Assembly (NCBI RefSeq): GCF_000279145.1
Contig: NC_018178.1
Span: 1,054,001-1,118,000, forward strand
Direction: 5' to 3'
Length of the DNA: 64,000 nucleotides
From: Melioribacter roseus P3M-2
Lineage (GTDB): Bacteria > Bacteroidota > Ignavibacteria > Ignavibacteriales > Melioribacteraceae
In this document: piece after piece, positions 40,686-51,500 of the stretch
Position numbering within the stretch: position 1 is the first letter of the stretch
How the letters are laid out: the number at the start of each line of letters is the position of its first letter
Notes under the pieces: generated by a model
Databases searched by the model: none
The model's input: only the letters and a program-made list of their open reading frames with translations
Told to the model about the DNA's origin: nothing
Made by a program: the position numbers and the translations under genes

Positions 40686-43229
40686 TTATTTTGTTAATAA
40701 TATCTTTCCGATGCTGAATTGTCGTACGCCCGCCGACCCGGGTTCGTTTACGACCTGAAGGAAGGCCAAATTTTTGAGATTCTCTTTTAAGGATTTTGAT
40801 GTGTTTATACTTTTCCTTTTGCGAGGCAAAAAACGCGGATACGAATTGGGCAAAAGCAATGCTTCCGATAATTTGAATTCCGAAAGCGGAATTTTATATT
40901 CATTCTTTTCGAGAGTCAATACTATTTCTTTTGAATAGACCGCTCCGTCGTTTGTAAGCAGGTTCACTTTTATTGTATCTCCAGTAGCGTCTCCTGCGCT
41001 TCCGTAAAGCGTCATATATTCATAGTCGATCGAATCATTCGTATATTGTTCGATGCCGTTCTGGAAGCCGAAGCCGTCGGAAGGATTATCCGTATAGGTA
41101 ACATTAATGTTCAAAGAGGTAAATGAAACTCCGGTCTTATAATCGAGCGAGTACCTCATATCTCTGGAAAAATGCGGGAAGACCAAATCTTTACGATCCC
41201 GCAAAGGGTCGAACAAAACCGAAATGTTCGTATCGGTAATATCAAGCCTCCAGATATTTGCGGGATCGAAATCCCAATCTTCCGGAGTTAGCGCGCCTCC
41301 GCCGGGGAAGACGCTCTTTCCATCGTCTGTTGTAATCACGACGCAATATTCAATCAATCCCGGACGGAATAAATTGTCTTTTTTTGAGAGACGGTATTCG
41401 TACGCCGAAATTTTTTCCAACTCGAATTTCTGAAATCCCCGCCACCAGAGTCTGCGCGCATACAGATCCGCGTCTATTATCTTTTTTTCCGACGCTACCG
41501 TAAATATAAAATCGGGAGCGTTCGCGGCGTTTAATACGGATTCAGTGCGGTTATAAACATCTACTTTGCCTTTTCCATGTTCCGGCAGAAACAGTCCCCC
41601 GAGGAAGTTGTCTGCGCCGGACAAATGAGCGGACAGCATTTCTTTCGTTATCGAATTATCCGACAACAAATAGACCCCGGGTTCAACGACAAAGCTTTGC
41701 GCGCTGTCGGGAAGCTTGTAATTTCCGTCGTATGAATAGAGTTTAATTTTTTCTCCGAACAGAGAGGCATTAAATTTTATTTCGTGTTTTTTGAAGTAGA
41801 GCCGCGCCGCTTCTCTATTAAGACTTGTTTGTTCGAAGGGGTCTTTTATCCAAACAGCGTCGGGATAAACCCCGAGTTTCCACAAACCGCTGTCAATTTT
41901 ATCTAGAAAATAAGCTCCCGTGCCTTCGTAATCAACCAATGGCGATTTGCCCACTCCGGCAATATGTTTTAATTTTTCCTGCGACGCGGGATAAATATCA
42001 GTACTGTTGGAATAATAAAACGCAGTGTCGCAATTCATCAATGCAAGGTCGGCTTTACGATCGATCAGGAAGACGCCGAATTTATTATTTGCCGGATATC
42101 TGCCGAACGATTTTTTATGAGGCAATAACTCGAACGCCCTGGCTGCAATCATCATTCCGATGGCTTTATTGGGCGTGTACAAAAGATTAATAAAATGCGT
42201 TTGATATTCGGTATTGCTCCATGCGATTTGGGCGGGGTCGTAACTGAATACGGCGGCAAACTGCATTCCGGCTTCTCTGAAACTGCGCGCCATGGCAAGG
42301 TACATATACGAATAGCCGATATCAGCGGCGTCGAATTCATAAACCATTTTTGCTTTTCGATCGAACCCTTCGATTGATTCCGACGGTATTTTATATTCGT
42401 CTACGTTAAAAAGATAATTCCCTTTTAACATTTTATTGTGAACAAGTCCGGTCGGATACCATTGAAAAGAAACGCCTTCGGCTTTCGAATTGCATACAGC
42501 CTGAGCCTGTAGGTCGCTCCAGGTTTCGCTAATGTTATAAAATATCGGCTTGGCAAAACCCTCGCTTCTCAGAACGTGATACATTTCATCGATATATTGA
42601 GTAACCACTTCGGGATCGTCGGGATGATGCGGTTCGTTTACTATTTCTACGGCAATTATCGACGGTTCGTCTTTATATGAGATTCCGGTATATCTGTTTA
42701 TGTGATTAATAACCTGTTTAAGATAATTTCTTTGAGCGGCTCTCGCATTTGGATTTGTCAACAACTCCACTTTCGAATAGACTTGAGAAAAACCCGGCGT
42801 TTCCACGTCCGGCATCGGCCACCTTGTGCCCCACCACGCTATCGGAGTCAATATGATTTTAATGCCGTTTTCTTTTAATTTCATCAAAAGATAATCGAAC
42901 AATTCCATATGCTCGTTTTCCAGGAGATTGCCTTCTCTGTCGGAAATTTCCCTGTCCCACATATGAATTCGATAAGCCTTGACGCCCAGACGCACAAGGT
43001 GTTTAACGTCGAGATCAATTGCGCTTTTTATATCGAGTCCGAGGTCTTTAAGCGCTTTATACGAAAACGCAAACGGCGCGGTATAGTTAACGCCGAACAA
43101 CCGTACTTCCGAACGACTGTCGTTCCAGCGCAGAGCGCCTTTATCATCAACATACACGCCGCCGTCTTGGGAATAGTGACTATTAAACGCTCCTGTCAAC
43201 AGAAGTAAAACAAGAATGTATTTTTTCAT
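40686..43229 (-). CDS. Secreted GH5-like (clan GH-A) glycoside hydrolase
   Basis: An 847-residue enzyme with a signal peptide (MKKYILVLLLLTGAFNSHYS). Residues about 25-340 are a GH-A TIM barrel: FGVNYTAPFAFSYKAL, VKAYRIHMWDREISD, IVNEPHHPDD with acid/base Glu about residue 199, and MVYEFDAADIGYSY with nucleophile Glu about residue 298. The second half (about 400-845) is beta-rich without a clear family and has no T9SS sorting domain. Specificity is not readable; mannanase- or galactanase-like action is possible. It overlaps the GH53 gene by 4 bp. Confidence 0.85.
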   Translation of the reverse strand: MKKYILVLLLLTGAFNSHYSQDGGVYVDDKGALRWNDSRSEVRLFGVNYTAPFAFSYKALKDLGLDIKSAIDLDVKHLVRLGVKAYRIHMWDREISDREGNLLENEHMELFDYLLMKLKENGIKIILTPIAWWGTRWPMPDVETPGFSQVYSKVELLTNPNARAAQRNYLKQVINHINRYTGISYKDEPSIIAVEIVNEPHHPDDPEVVTQYIDEMYHVLRSEGFAKPIFYNISETWSDLQAQAVCNSKAEGVSFQWYPTGLVHNKMLKGNYLFNVDEYKIPSESIEGFDRKAKMVYEFDAADIGYSYMYLAMARSFREAGMQFAAVFSYDPAQIAWSNTEYQTHFINLLYTPNKAIGMMIAARAFELLPHKKSFGRYPANNKFGVFLIDRKADLALMNCDTAFYYSNSTDIYPASQEKLKHIAGVGKSPLVDYEGTGAYFLDKIDSGLWKLGVYPDAVWIKDPFEQTSLNREAARLYFKKHEIKFNASLFGEKIKLYSYDGNYKLPDSAQSFVVEPGVYLLSDNSITKEMLSAHLSGADNFLGGLFLPEHGKGKVDVYNRTESVLNAANAPDFIFTVASEKKIIDADLYARRLWWRGFQKFELEKISAYEYRLSKKDNLFRPGLIEYCVVITTDDGKSVFPGGGALTPEDWDFDPANIWRLDITDTNISVLFDPLRDRKDLVFPHFSRDMRYSLDYKTGVSFTSLNINVTYTDNPSDGFGFQNGIEQYTNDSIDYEYMTLYGSAGDATGDTIKVNLLTNDGAVYSKEIVLTLEKNEYKIPLSEFKLSEALLLPNSYPRFLPRKRKSINTSKSLKENLKNLAFLQVVNEPGSAGVRQFSIGKILLTK

Positions 43230-45451
43230 TTTAAAAGCGTCAGTTTTTTTGTAATGGTTTTGTTGTCCGCTGTGAGTTTTAGAAAATAAACTCCCGAAGA
43301 AACCCGGTTGCCGTAATTATCGTCGCCGTACCAAACGACGCTGTAACGCCCGGGCGGTTTCGAATTTTCTTCAAAAGATTTTATTAATTCTCCGTAGACG
43401 TTGTAAATATCTATATTAACATCGACGCCGCGCGAAAGCGAATATTCAATCGTAGTAGAGGGATTGAACGGATTGGGATAATTTTGATAGAGTACGATAT
43501 CTTTGGGTATTTCGTTATTTTCGTTATTCAACCCGGTAATCGTTTTATTGTCGTTAAAGAATTTCCAATGGAGCGTGGTGTCGTTTTCGGGGAAATAAAA
43601 AAATCTGTCGTCGACGCCCGATTCCCAGCCGCCGAAAGAACTTCCATCCACATAAAATTTATAATTGATTTTTCTGCCCTTTTCAATCTTGTCTTTAGGA
43701 AAATAAATTACTCCCGAATAAAACGGGGCTTCGTCCGCGCTGTAGATTTCGCGTTCAAGCTCGAGTTTGTTGACGTTCCATGAAAGAACTCCCCCGGATT
43801 GAACGGAATCGCCCCTTACCGCGACAGTTTGATTTTTGTTCGGATCGAATAGATTGTTTTTTACCAACCCGGCAAGATTAACGCGAAACATCACTCCGAC
43901 GGAATCTTCTATATGCTCCACGGGATTGTAATATTGATCTGTCCATTCCGGAGTGGAATTAAAATATTGAACCGGCAAAACAGTGTCGTTGCCGCCGGCA
44001 ATAAAAAGCCTTATATTTCTGCCGCTTCCGTCGTAAGCCGACACGAGTCCTTCAAAGCCTGCGCGCAAACGCGTCGGTTTTGCGAGCGTGTGACCTGTCC
44101 AGATTTTGAATTCGAGAGTGTCGTCCTCATACATCTGGAAAGTCGTCCGCCAATAGTCGCCGTCGATGTTTTTCAATATCAATTCTGATTGACTGTCCCA
44201 CGAAATTCTCTTTCCGTCGGGAAGAAGACTCGAACTTTTGCCTTTTACTTCCCCGCGCAACTGAACAATTCCGTTTGTTTTCAAAGTATCTGCCAGCGTT
44301 GATGTGTTAACGGTAACGGTAACATTAACCACGGGCAAATCTTCCTCGGGTAAAAACGCATTAATCGACTCAAGAGCTTCGGCTTCCAGGTTGGAGTTTG
44401 TAAATCCGAAGACAGTAAGATTTTCCCATGACGAGCCGATAGGCGGCACAGAGATATAAGCAGGTTCCCAGTAAAAAAATCCGGTAGCTTTGCCGTTGCG
44501 AGTTTCTTTGATAATTTTCTTGAGGAAAATTAAAAAGTCTTTCTGACCTCTCGGCGTGGCAGGGAAGCCCTTCAGCAAACTTTTATCAGGACCGAATATA
44601 TTTCCATGTCCGTCATTTTGATATTGAAGCGTCCACGGATATGCCGTTTCGGCGACAATAATCTCTTTCTTGAATCTGGCGGCAAGATCGTTAAGATTAT
44701 ACTCAAGTTGTTCCAGAGAGCCGTGCCACCAGGGATAAAACGAAAGTCCGATTACGTCGTATTCCACATTGTGTTTGTTTAACTGGTTGTAGAAATAAAC
44801 CGAAGCGCTGTTGTTTCCGCCTTTATCTATATGAATCATTATTTTAATGTGAGACGAGTCGACGTCTTTAACGGCTCGTATTCCTTCTTTCAGAAGGTCG
44901 GTAAATTTAATCCATTGAGCAGCTTCGTTAAGTCCGTCGCCGTATAGCTTGCCGTCGGGCCAGAGCATTCCGCCCGTAATTTCATTTCCAATCTGCACCA
45001 TATCGGGCAGAGCATTTTGGTTTTTAAGCGAGTTCAATACAAATTTAGTATACTCGTAAACGCTGTCTTTCAGACTTTCAAAAGACAGATTTTGCCAGGC
45101 GGCAGGTTTGTTCTGTTTTCCGGGATCAGCCCACCAATCAGAGTAATGGAAATCGAGCAAAAATTTAAATCCCGCAGCTTTTATTCTTTTGGCAAATTCG
45201 AGCGTCTTTTCGAGTCCGCAGTAACCGTCGGAAGGAGTGTGCCACAATCTGAGTCGAACGTAATTAACTCCTTTTTCTTTCAGGATATCGAGCAGGTCTC
45301 TCGTCTCGCCGTTTAATTTAAATTTCCCGCCGAGATCTTCAATTTGGGGAGTGAACGAAATGTCCACTCCCCTTATAAATTCATTCTCGTTTTGTGCAAA
45401 AAGAATAACAGAAATAAAGAACACAAAAGATAGCTTCAGGAAAAATTTCAT
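43226..45451 (-). CDS. GH53 endo-beta-1,4-galactanase with two accessory modules and T9SS sorting domain
   Basis: Cuts beta-1,4-galactan (arabinogalactan type I), as family GH53 does. A signal peptide is at residues 1-20. The catalytic barrel runs from about 25 to 370: FIRGVDISFTPQIED, VNYVRLRLWHTPSDGYCG, IGNEITGGMLWPDG with acid/base Glu157, and IIVAETAYPWTLQ with nucleophile Glu268. Two beta-sandwich modules follow (about 375-510 and 514-635), homologous to units 1 and 2 of the neighbouring 684-residue protein. The C-terminal T9SS domain starts with YQNYPNPFNPS (about 655) and ends with GVYFLKLTADNKT. It overlaps the GH5-like gene by 4 bp. Confidence 0.93.
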   Translation of the reverse strand: MKFFLKLSFVFFISVILFAQNENEFIRGVDISFTPQIEDLGGKFKLNGETRDLLDILKEKGVNYVRLRLWHTPSDGYCGLEKTLEFAKRIKAAGFKFLLDFHYSDWWADPGKQNKPAAWQNLSFESLKDSVYEYTKFVLNSLKNQNALPDMVQIGNEITGGMLWPDGKLYGDGLNEAAQWIKFTDLLKEGIRAVKDVDSSHIKIMIHIDKGGNNSASVYFYNQLNKHNVEYDVIGLSFYPWWHGSLEQLEYNLNDLAARFKKEIIVAETAYPWTLQYQNDGHGNIFGPDKSLLKGFPATPRGQKDFLIFLKKIIKETRNGKATGFFYWEPAYISVPPIGSSWENLTVFGFTNSNLEAEALESINAFLPEEDLPVVNVTVTVNTSTLADTLKTNGIVQLRGEVKGKSSSLLPDGKRISWDSQSELILKNIDGDYWRTTFQMYEDDTLEFKIWTGHTLAKPTRLRAGFEGLVSAYDGSGRNIRLFIAGGNDTVLPVQYFNSTPEWTDQYYNPVEHIEDSVGVMFRVNLAGLVKNNLFDPNKNQTVAVRGDSVQSGGVLSWNVNKLELEREIYSADEAPFYSGVIYFPKDKIEKGRKINYKFYVDGSSFGGWESGVDDRFFYFPENDTTLHWKFFNDNKTITGLNNENNEIPKDIVLYQNYPNPFNPSTTIEYSLSRGVDVNIDIYNVYGELIKSFEENSKPPGRYSVVWYGDDNYGNRVSSGVYFLKLTADNKTITKKLTLLK

Positions 45452-45452
45452 A

Positions 45453-47507
45453 TTATCTTACCAACATCATCTTCTTAACCTGATTGAATTTGCCCGCGGA
45501 TATTTTGAGTAAATAGATGCCTGAAGCCACATTCTGTCCGAATTCGTTCTTCGAATTCCAGGCAATACTGTGCCTGCCCGCTGTTTGTTGACCGTCGAAC
45601 AAAGTAACGACTTTTTGTCCGAGAATGTTGAAGATTTCCAGTTTAACGCGCTCGGGTTGCGGAAGCGCATATGTAATAACGGTAGTCGGATTAAACGGAT
45701 TCGGATAATTCTGGTATAATTCGTAAGAAGTGGGAAGTTCTTCCGTTTCTTTAATATCCGTAACCGGACCGAGGTCGGGATGTTCTTCTACCGTTAAATT
45801 CGAAGGCATCCATTCCATTTGAGCCAGTTCGAATGTGCTGGGCCATACAACCGGATTGACGCTTGTCGGGAGGATATATTGATAATATCTTCTTCCTTTC
45901 TGAACGCCTCCTCCGTTCCAGATTTCCCCCTGCGGCGAAGTATAAACAATTCGATAACATACCTGATAAAACGTGGGCGGAGTTAAATCAATCTCGCCGG
46001 TATAAATCATATCGCCGTCGGTGTCTTCGAGCATTATACGGTTGTCGGCGCCGTACATAGTCAGTCCCTGCGTAATGGGAATAAGAGAACCGTCAAATTG
46101 AATATAAGCCGTATCAATTCCAGGACGGAAGAGCGGGTTCGTCGGATTCGTATTTACATCGGTAGCCGGCGTCATATCGATCTTAAAGATTAATTTAAGC
46201 GGTGTCATAATTACGCCGTTGGGATGGATGCTGTTGAAGAATTGATATTCGGCGCCGAAATCGCCCGGCACAATCTGTTCGGTTTGATCGGTGTAAGTAT
46301 ATTTTCTGTCTGCTCCTCCGGTAACGCCGGGCTCCTCCCAACCGTTATCCAACGTTAAACCCGGAATATAGTTAGGACTTGCCGTGTCTACTCTGGAGGA
46401 ATCCCATGCTATATAATATTTATAGCTCAACACTTCATTCGGATAAAGAGTGAACGGTTCGAGTAAATTCCACTCTTCCAAGTCCGAATTGTAAGTCATT
46501 TTCAACACAGTCGGATCAGTATCGAAATCGAACGGATCGGCAGCCCATCCTTTCGGACCCGTGACGCCGACTTTATCGCCCAAGGCTCTGTTGAAAAGTC
46601 CCGCTCTTTCGAGAGCGTCGAGTCTTAACCGGAAGAGGACATTTGCCGTAACTTTTTCGCCTTGAGGTTTAATATCATTGAAGTAGTACCAATGGATTGT
46701 GGTATCGTTTGAATTATTAATCAAATTTTCTGAAAAAGTAAACCACCGGTTGTCCGTGCTTTCCCAGGTTTCCGGCGAGACAATCACAAATTTGAACTGT
46801 TGAGTTGTGCCGGGAGCAACGTCTGACTTGGCTACATAAGCCGTCCCCGACCAAAAGCTTCCGCCGTTTACGCTATTGACTTCTCTGTTTAAAGTACAAA
46901 TTTTAATCCACGGATTATCCGTGCCGAGAGGAGCTCCTCCTCTAACTTCGACAACCTGTGTTTCCGGGTCGAAATTAGCCCCGCCCATATTCACACGGAA
47001 ATAGATTGCTATCGAATCTTCTTTTATTTCGTACGGACGCCAGAATTGATCAACTTCGTCTTCCCACCCGTTAAAGAATTCAACGGGAAGCGTGGTATCG
47101 CTTGCGCCGACTACAAGTCCTCTATTGCCGCCGGCGTCGATATCGGCTTTAATCGGGCCTTCCCATCCCGACCAGTGAAAAGTGGGATTTTCAAGATCGA
47201 AATAGGTGACGAATTTATACTTTATAACGTTGCCGGGCTTTGCCTTAAATTCGGCTTCCCAGTAGTCCCCGCCTACGTTTACAGCTTGAATGCCGGTTGT
47301 ATTGTCCCACGCAATAGCGGGTTCGGTGCCGAGCTGCGATTCGCCGCAGACCAGCACCATGTGATTTGGTCCCAGTGTATCGAGACATGTGGAAGTGTTT
47401 ATCCTTAGCTTTACATTAACTGTTTGCGCATAAATGTTTCCGGCGAACAAAAACGCCAACAGCGCAAACGCAAATAAAGAAACAGATTTGGTAAATTTGT
47501 TGCTCAT
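45453..47507 (-). CDS. T9SS-sorted surface protein of four tandem modules, possible glycan binder
   Basis: A 684-residue non-enzymatic protein with a signal peptide (residues 1-27) and a T9SS sorting domain (about 592-684, YQNYPNPFNPTT ... GIYLLKISAGK). Between them four related beta-rich units can be seen, starting with NVKLRINTSTCLDTL (30), EDSIAIYFRVNMGG (163), VTANVLFRLRLDAL (286) and MTPLKLIFKIDM (434). The first two match the two modules of the GH53 enzyme next door. The position and modular form recall SusE/SusF glycan-binding lipoproteins, but attachment here would be by T9SS; binding is inferred. It lies 1 bp upstream of the GH53 gene. Confidence 0.78.
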   Translation of the reverse strand: MSNKFTKSVSLFAFALLAFLFAGNIYAQTVNVKLRINTSTCLDTLGPNHMVLVCGESQLGTEPAIAWDNTTGIQAVNVGGDYWEAEFKAKPGNVIKYKFVTYFDLENPTFHWSGWEGPIKADIDAGGNRGLVVGASDTTLPVEFFNGWEDEVDQFWRPYEIKEDSIAIYFRVNMGGANFDPETQVVEVRGGAPLGTDNPWIKICTLNREVNSVNGGSFWSGTAYVAKSDVAPGTTQQFKFVIVSPETWESTDNRWFTFSENLINNSNDTTIHWYYFNDIKPQGEKVTANVLFRLRLDALERAGLFNRALGDKVGVTGPKGWAADPFDFDTDPTVLKMTYNSDLEEWNLLEPFTLYPNEVLSYKYYIAWDSSRVDTASPNYIPGLTLDNGWEEPGVTGGADRKYTYTDQTEQIVPGDFGAEYQFFNSIHPNGVIMTPLKLIFKIDMTPATDVNTNPTNPLFRPGIDTAYIQFDGSLIPITQGLTMYGADNRIMLEDTDGDMIYTGEIDLTPPTFYQVCYRIVYTSPQGEIWNGGGVQKGRRYYQYILPTSVNPVVWPSTFELAQMEWMPSNLTVEEHPDLGPVTDIKETEELPTSYELYQNYPNPFNPTTVITYALPQPERVKLEIFNILGQKVVTLFDGQQTAGRHSIAWNSKNEFGQNVASGIYLLKISAGKFNQVKKMMLVR

Positions 47508-47552
47508 AGCCTCTCCATGATTATTGTTAAATATTCTCCTTTTTCCTAGAGA

Positions 47553-48578
47553 TTAGAACTTTATTATTACGGAAAACCTGTTTGTATTTCCGAGATGTTT
47601 CATCGCCTGATATGCATAATCGGTTGTAATCAAGACGCTGTCCCATAAATTTATGTTTGCAACGCTAATACCGAAAGACAATCCGAATTCATTATTGTCG
47701 AGGAACAAATCTCTGTAGCCGGCGCGTATTTGAAGCTTTTCGTTGAGGAATGCGGCTTCAGCTCCGAGGTTTACGCTTTGCGCATTATCATTCGGATTGA
47801 CGCCGTCGGCAGCCAATGTTAATCTGAAATCTTCCGTATCAAAAACTTCTCCGGATAATCCGATTCTCATTATCAACGGCAAATCGAACTCGTCGGTATT
47901 CAGTTTACCGACGATGCTTTGATTATTCCCTTCCTGGTCGGGAGCAATATCCACGCGTACGTTTAAATCTTCCCCGAACATTCTCATCTTAGTGCCGAAA
48001 TTGGAAATGACGGCGGCAAGTCTTATTCCCGCAAAGGGCGTTTCGTAAATCGTGCCGATATCGAAAGCGATTCCAGTGGCCGACGAGTTATAAATGGTTT
48101 CCTGGATATATTTGAAAGTGCCGCCGATAGAAAAACGGTCTGTTAGATATCTGCTATATGTAACGCCTACCGCAAAACTCGAAGCAGTAAAAGTTTCGCC
48201 GGTGCCCATTGGAGCCGCCGGAGTTGTAACGTCCATTTCGTCGGTTTGAAGGATTGTAGCGCTGAGGCCGAGAGTTCCGAAATTACCCAGCGGGAGAACG
48301 ATGCCGGCAAAATCGAAATTGATTCCGGGCAGCCACGGAGAATGGTCTATAATGAGCGAGTTTTTATCGAGCGTAGCGATAACCGAAGGATTCCAGTAGA
48401 GAGCCGAGGGGTCGCCCGCCATCGAAACAAAAGCGCTTCCGAATCCCGCGGCTCGCGCGCCGACGGGAATTCTCAAAAATGTGGCGGCTGCCGTTCCAAT
48501 TTTATTGACGCCTTCCGCATAGGAAAGGGCGCTAAATCCGGATATAATCAATACAAAAAGTATAATCTTCTTTTTCAT
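47553..48578 (-). CDS. PorV/PorQ-family outer-membrane protein
   Basis: A 341-residue beta-barrel precursor (signal MKKKIILFVLIISGFSALSYA) of the PorV family: KIGTAAATFLRIPVGARAAG (with the next residues FGSAFV), AGDPSALYWNPSVIA, FGTLGLSATILQTDE, LTDRFSIGGTFKYIQE and AGYRDLFLDNNEFGLSFGI, ending in a terminal Phe. PorV (LptO) carries cargo in the type IX secretion system. Here it stands between a T9SS-sorted surface protein and a large secreted protein gene, so a locus-specific shuttle or an adaptor for the TonB receptor is possible (inference). No other T9SS component is in the window. Confidence 0.88.
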   Translation of the reverse strand: MKKKIILFVLIISGFSALSYAEGVNKIGTAAATFLRIPVGARAAGFGSAFVSMAGDPSALYWNPSVIATLDKNSLIIDHSPWLPGINFDFAGIVLPLGNFGTLGLSATILQTDEMDVTTPAAPMGTGETFTASSFAVGVTYSRYLTDRFSIGGTFKYIQETIYNSSATGIAFDIGTIYETPFAGIRLAAVISNFGTKMRMFGEDLNVRVDIAPDQEGNNQSIVGKLNTDEFDLPLIMRIGLSGEVFDTEDFRLTLAADGVNPNDNAQSVNLGAEAAFLNEKLQIRAGYRDLFLDNNEFGLSFGISVANINLWDSVLITTDYAYQAMKHLGNTNRFSVIIKF

Positions 48579-48590
48579 AATTATAAATTC

Positions 48591-51500
48591 TTATTTAATG
48601 ATGGCAAATGTTCCTGTTTTTTGACCGATACCCGGCGCGTCAATATGATAGACATAAATGCCGTAAGAGATTTCAAATTTCTCGTCGCTCATCACGTCCC
48701 ATATTTCGGTACCGTTTTCAAAAATCGACTCGTGTTCTATCGTTTTTACAAGAGCGCCGCTTACGTTAAAAATTCTAATTGTGCATTTTGCCGGCAGATT
48801 TATGAAATGAATTTCTCTCGGGCCCCTTCCGCTCGTGTACGTGTTTCTCGGCTCCCATGTTTCAGCCGCAATGTAAGGATTCGGAACCACTCTAATTCTG
48901 TCGAGTTCGTCGCGCGCTTTTTCTTGCGAAACAGCAGAGCTTTTCATCCTGAACCGGTAGACGTCATACGATAAGAAAGGTTTGTTTAGGAAAATGTTTG
49001 CCGTGTCGCCCGCTTCGGGATTCCGCTGCCCTTTCAAATTTAGCACGAACTGCCATGTGAATCTCGATTTGCCGGATTTGTCGGTTTCGAAGAAATAGAT
49101 TGCGTCGGCTCTGCCGCTAACGGGGTCAATGCTCAATCTGCCGTCGTTGCCGTCGCGCTCGCTGAACACAAATTCTATTTCTTTATTTTCCGTAACATTT
49201 ATAACCTTGAAATTAACCGGCTTCGACGGGAAATGCTTTCCGAAAAGCGTTGTGTCTTTGGAAAATGCCGAGCCCGGCTCGCCGATAATAATTTTATAAT
49301 CGCTCGGTTTTTGAATTCCCTTTACGGTAAGATAGAGTACCGGCTCGAAATTGAATTGATATATCCCATCGTCGTTCCAGCCGGTTTTGAGATTATTAAT
49401 CGATATATCCTGGACATTATTAAACGAAAGTTGAAATCCGTCAATAACAGGCAATTCGTCTTCGAACTCGGTTCTGGGATCGTCGGAAAGCAAATAAACT
49501 CCTTCCGTTACGTCTTTAAGAGAAAAAGAAGAAGTCTTGGCAACATCCCTGTTTTCTATTTTAAGAATTGTATCCTTAAACGTAATTTCATATTCGTGAC
49601 CGTCTTTAATTCTCAAAGGATCAATTACATTGATATTAACGCTTCCGGTTGCCCCTCCTTCGGCATGTTCGAAATAGTCGACTTCCGGAGGCAGATAGCC
49701 CGCGGCTGAAGCGGTCGGACGAACAATAGCCACATTTTTACTGTGCGTTATAGTACCGTCGTTATATACATTTACCTGAATGGGCGTTTCCGTCGGAGGA
49801 ATACGAGCCGGTTCGTACCCGAAATCATACGCGGTTACCGCATAGAAATATCTTTGTCCGTTAACCACGTCTCTGTCAACATAAACGTGTCTCAATCCCG
49901 TATCGTTGCCGAGGTCGAATTTAACTCCGTTAATATCGATCGGATGAAGCCCCGTAATTCCGTCTTTCAAATCGAACTGCGCAATCGGGCGCAATAAAGT
50001 TTTTACGCCGTAAGCGTCGGTTATAACTTTGGCGTCCTGGAAAGCCGCATCTGTAGCCCTGTAAATGCGATAACCTTCGAAGTCATGTCCGTTGCCGCCT
50101 ATTTTGTTTATATAACGGTCGAACGATTTCTCGGCTTCGTCGTCCCAGTAGAGAGTAACCTGGCCGTCGCCTGCAACCGCCGTCAATGTAACCTGCAGCG
50201 GAGCCTGAGCAAACTGGTAATCGGCGGCATATGCGGTAGTGGCCTGACGTTGTTTTTTAATTACGCTTTCAATGTCGGCGTCTTTAGTATTTCCTCCTCC
50301 AGAGATGGCAATCGAGACCGCCATTCTTTGGCGCTGCCCGGGCAGTATCGGGAAATATCCCGAGGAAACGTAAGTTTGAAATTCTCCGACCTGCCTTACG
50401 AGATTAATACGGCCTGGAGTCATCAACAGGTCCCACATCCCTTTATCCGGCGCGGTATTGAAATTGAGAGTTCCGTCGGGAATTTGAAGCGCCGAAGTAA
50501 TGCCGATTAAATCGGTCTCGCTCACGTCAGTTTTATCGATGCCCGGCTCGCCGGGGAATTCGGTTCCGGCGCCGCTGGAAGGTTTTCCGTCGCCTTCCCC
50601 CTCGTCTCCGTTGCCCCGGACTCCGTCGAGTCCGTTATCGTCCAGAAACGAATCCCAGTCGTTGTCGTTATCGAAACCGTCGTCCCGCGATTCGTCGATC
50701 ATCGGAGCCACATTAAAATAATTCCATTCTGCATTCAAACCCGCCACGGCAAATCCTCTTTTGACTGTGTCTCCGGGATTGAAATTCAAGTAATTTATGT
50801 AACGCACCGGGTTTGTAGTCTGGGTAATTTCGTTAATATGATAAAGATGAAGAGTTTCTTTCTCGTCGATCAATCCGTCGAAATCTTCGTCGAGTCCGTT
50901 AGCCAGAGTATCTTCCGATACCGTAATTCCTTCGGGCGGCAGATAATATTCTTTTCCGAGACTCGTTACGGTTCCTCCGTTGGCGGGATAGGTCGCAATT
51001 ATTCTGTTATAAGTGTTCGGTTCGATAAGAACGATTTTATCTCCCGGTCTTATAAACCTCGCTTGAAAATCTTCGGCGGTAAAATGAGGAATTCTGTTGT
51101 CGGAGTCCGTAATCATTGCCACTAAATCGGGATACTGATCGGAATCGCCGTCGTCGTCAATACCGTTAACTTGATTGCCTGGAGTTTCGATATATTTAAG
51201 AGAGGCAACACCCACCGGATTAGCGCCGAAGGCTTCCGTTCCGATTCGGTCTGCGTCGGTTAGAAATGTCGTAGCCGTTTGCAAGTCGACGTAAGGATAA
51301 TCGTCGGGAGCGTCGCCTCCGACCCAGTCGGCCACAAACAGACAGAACGAAGTTTTTTCGATAGTTTTTGTGCCGTCGTTTTTAATATCGTGAATGAAAA
51401 AGAGAACGTCGTTTATAAGCACCTGCGACCAGGCGAGAGTCCTTACATCCATCAACAGTCCCAAGCCTCCGCGCGACGGGTCGGTTGTATCGGGCGTATA

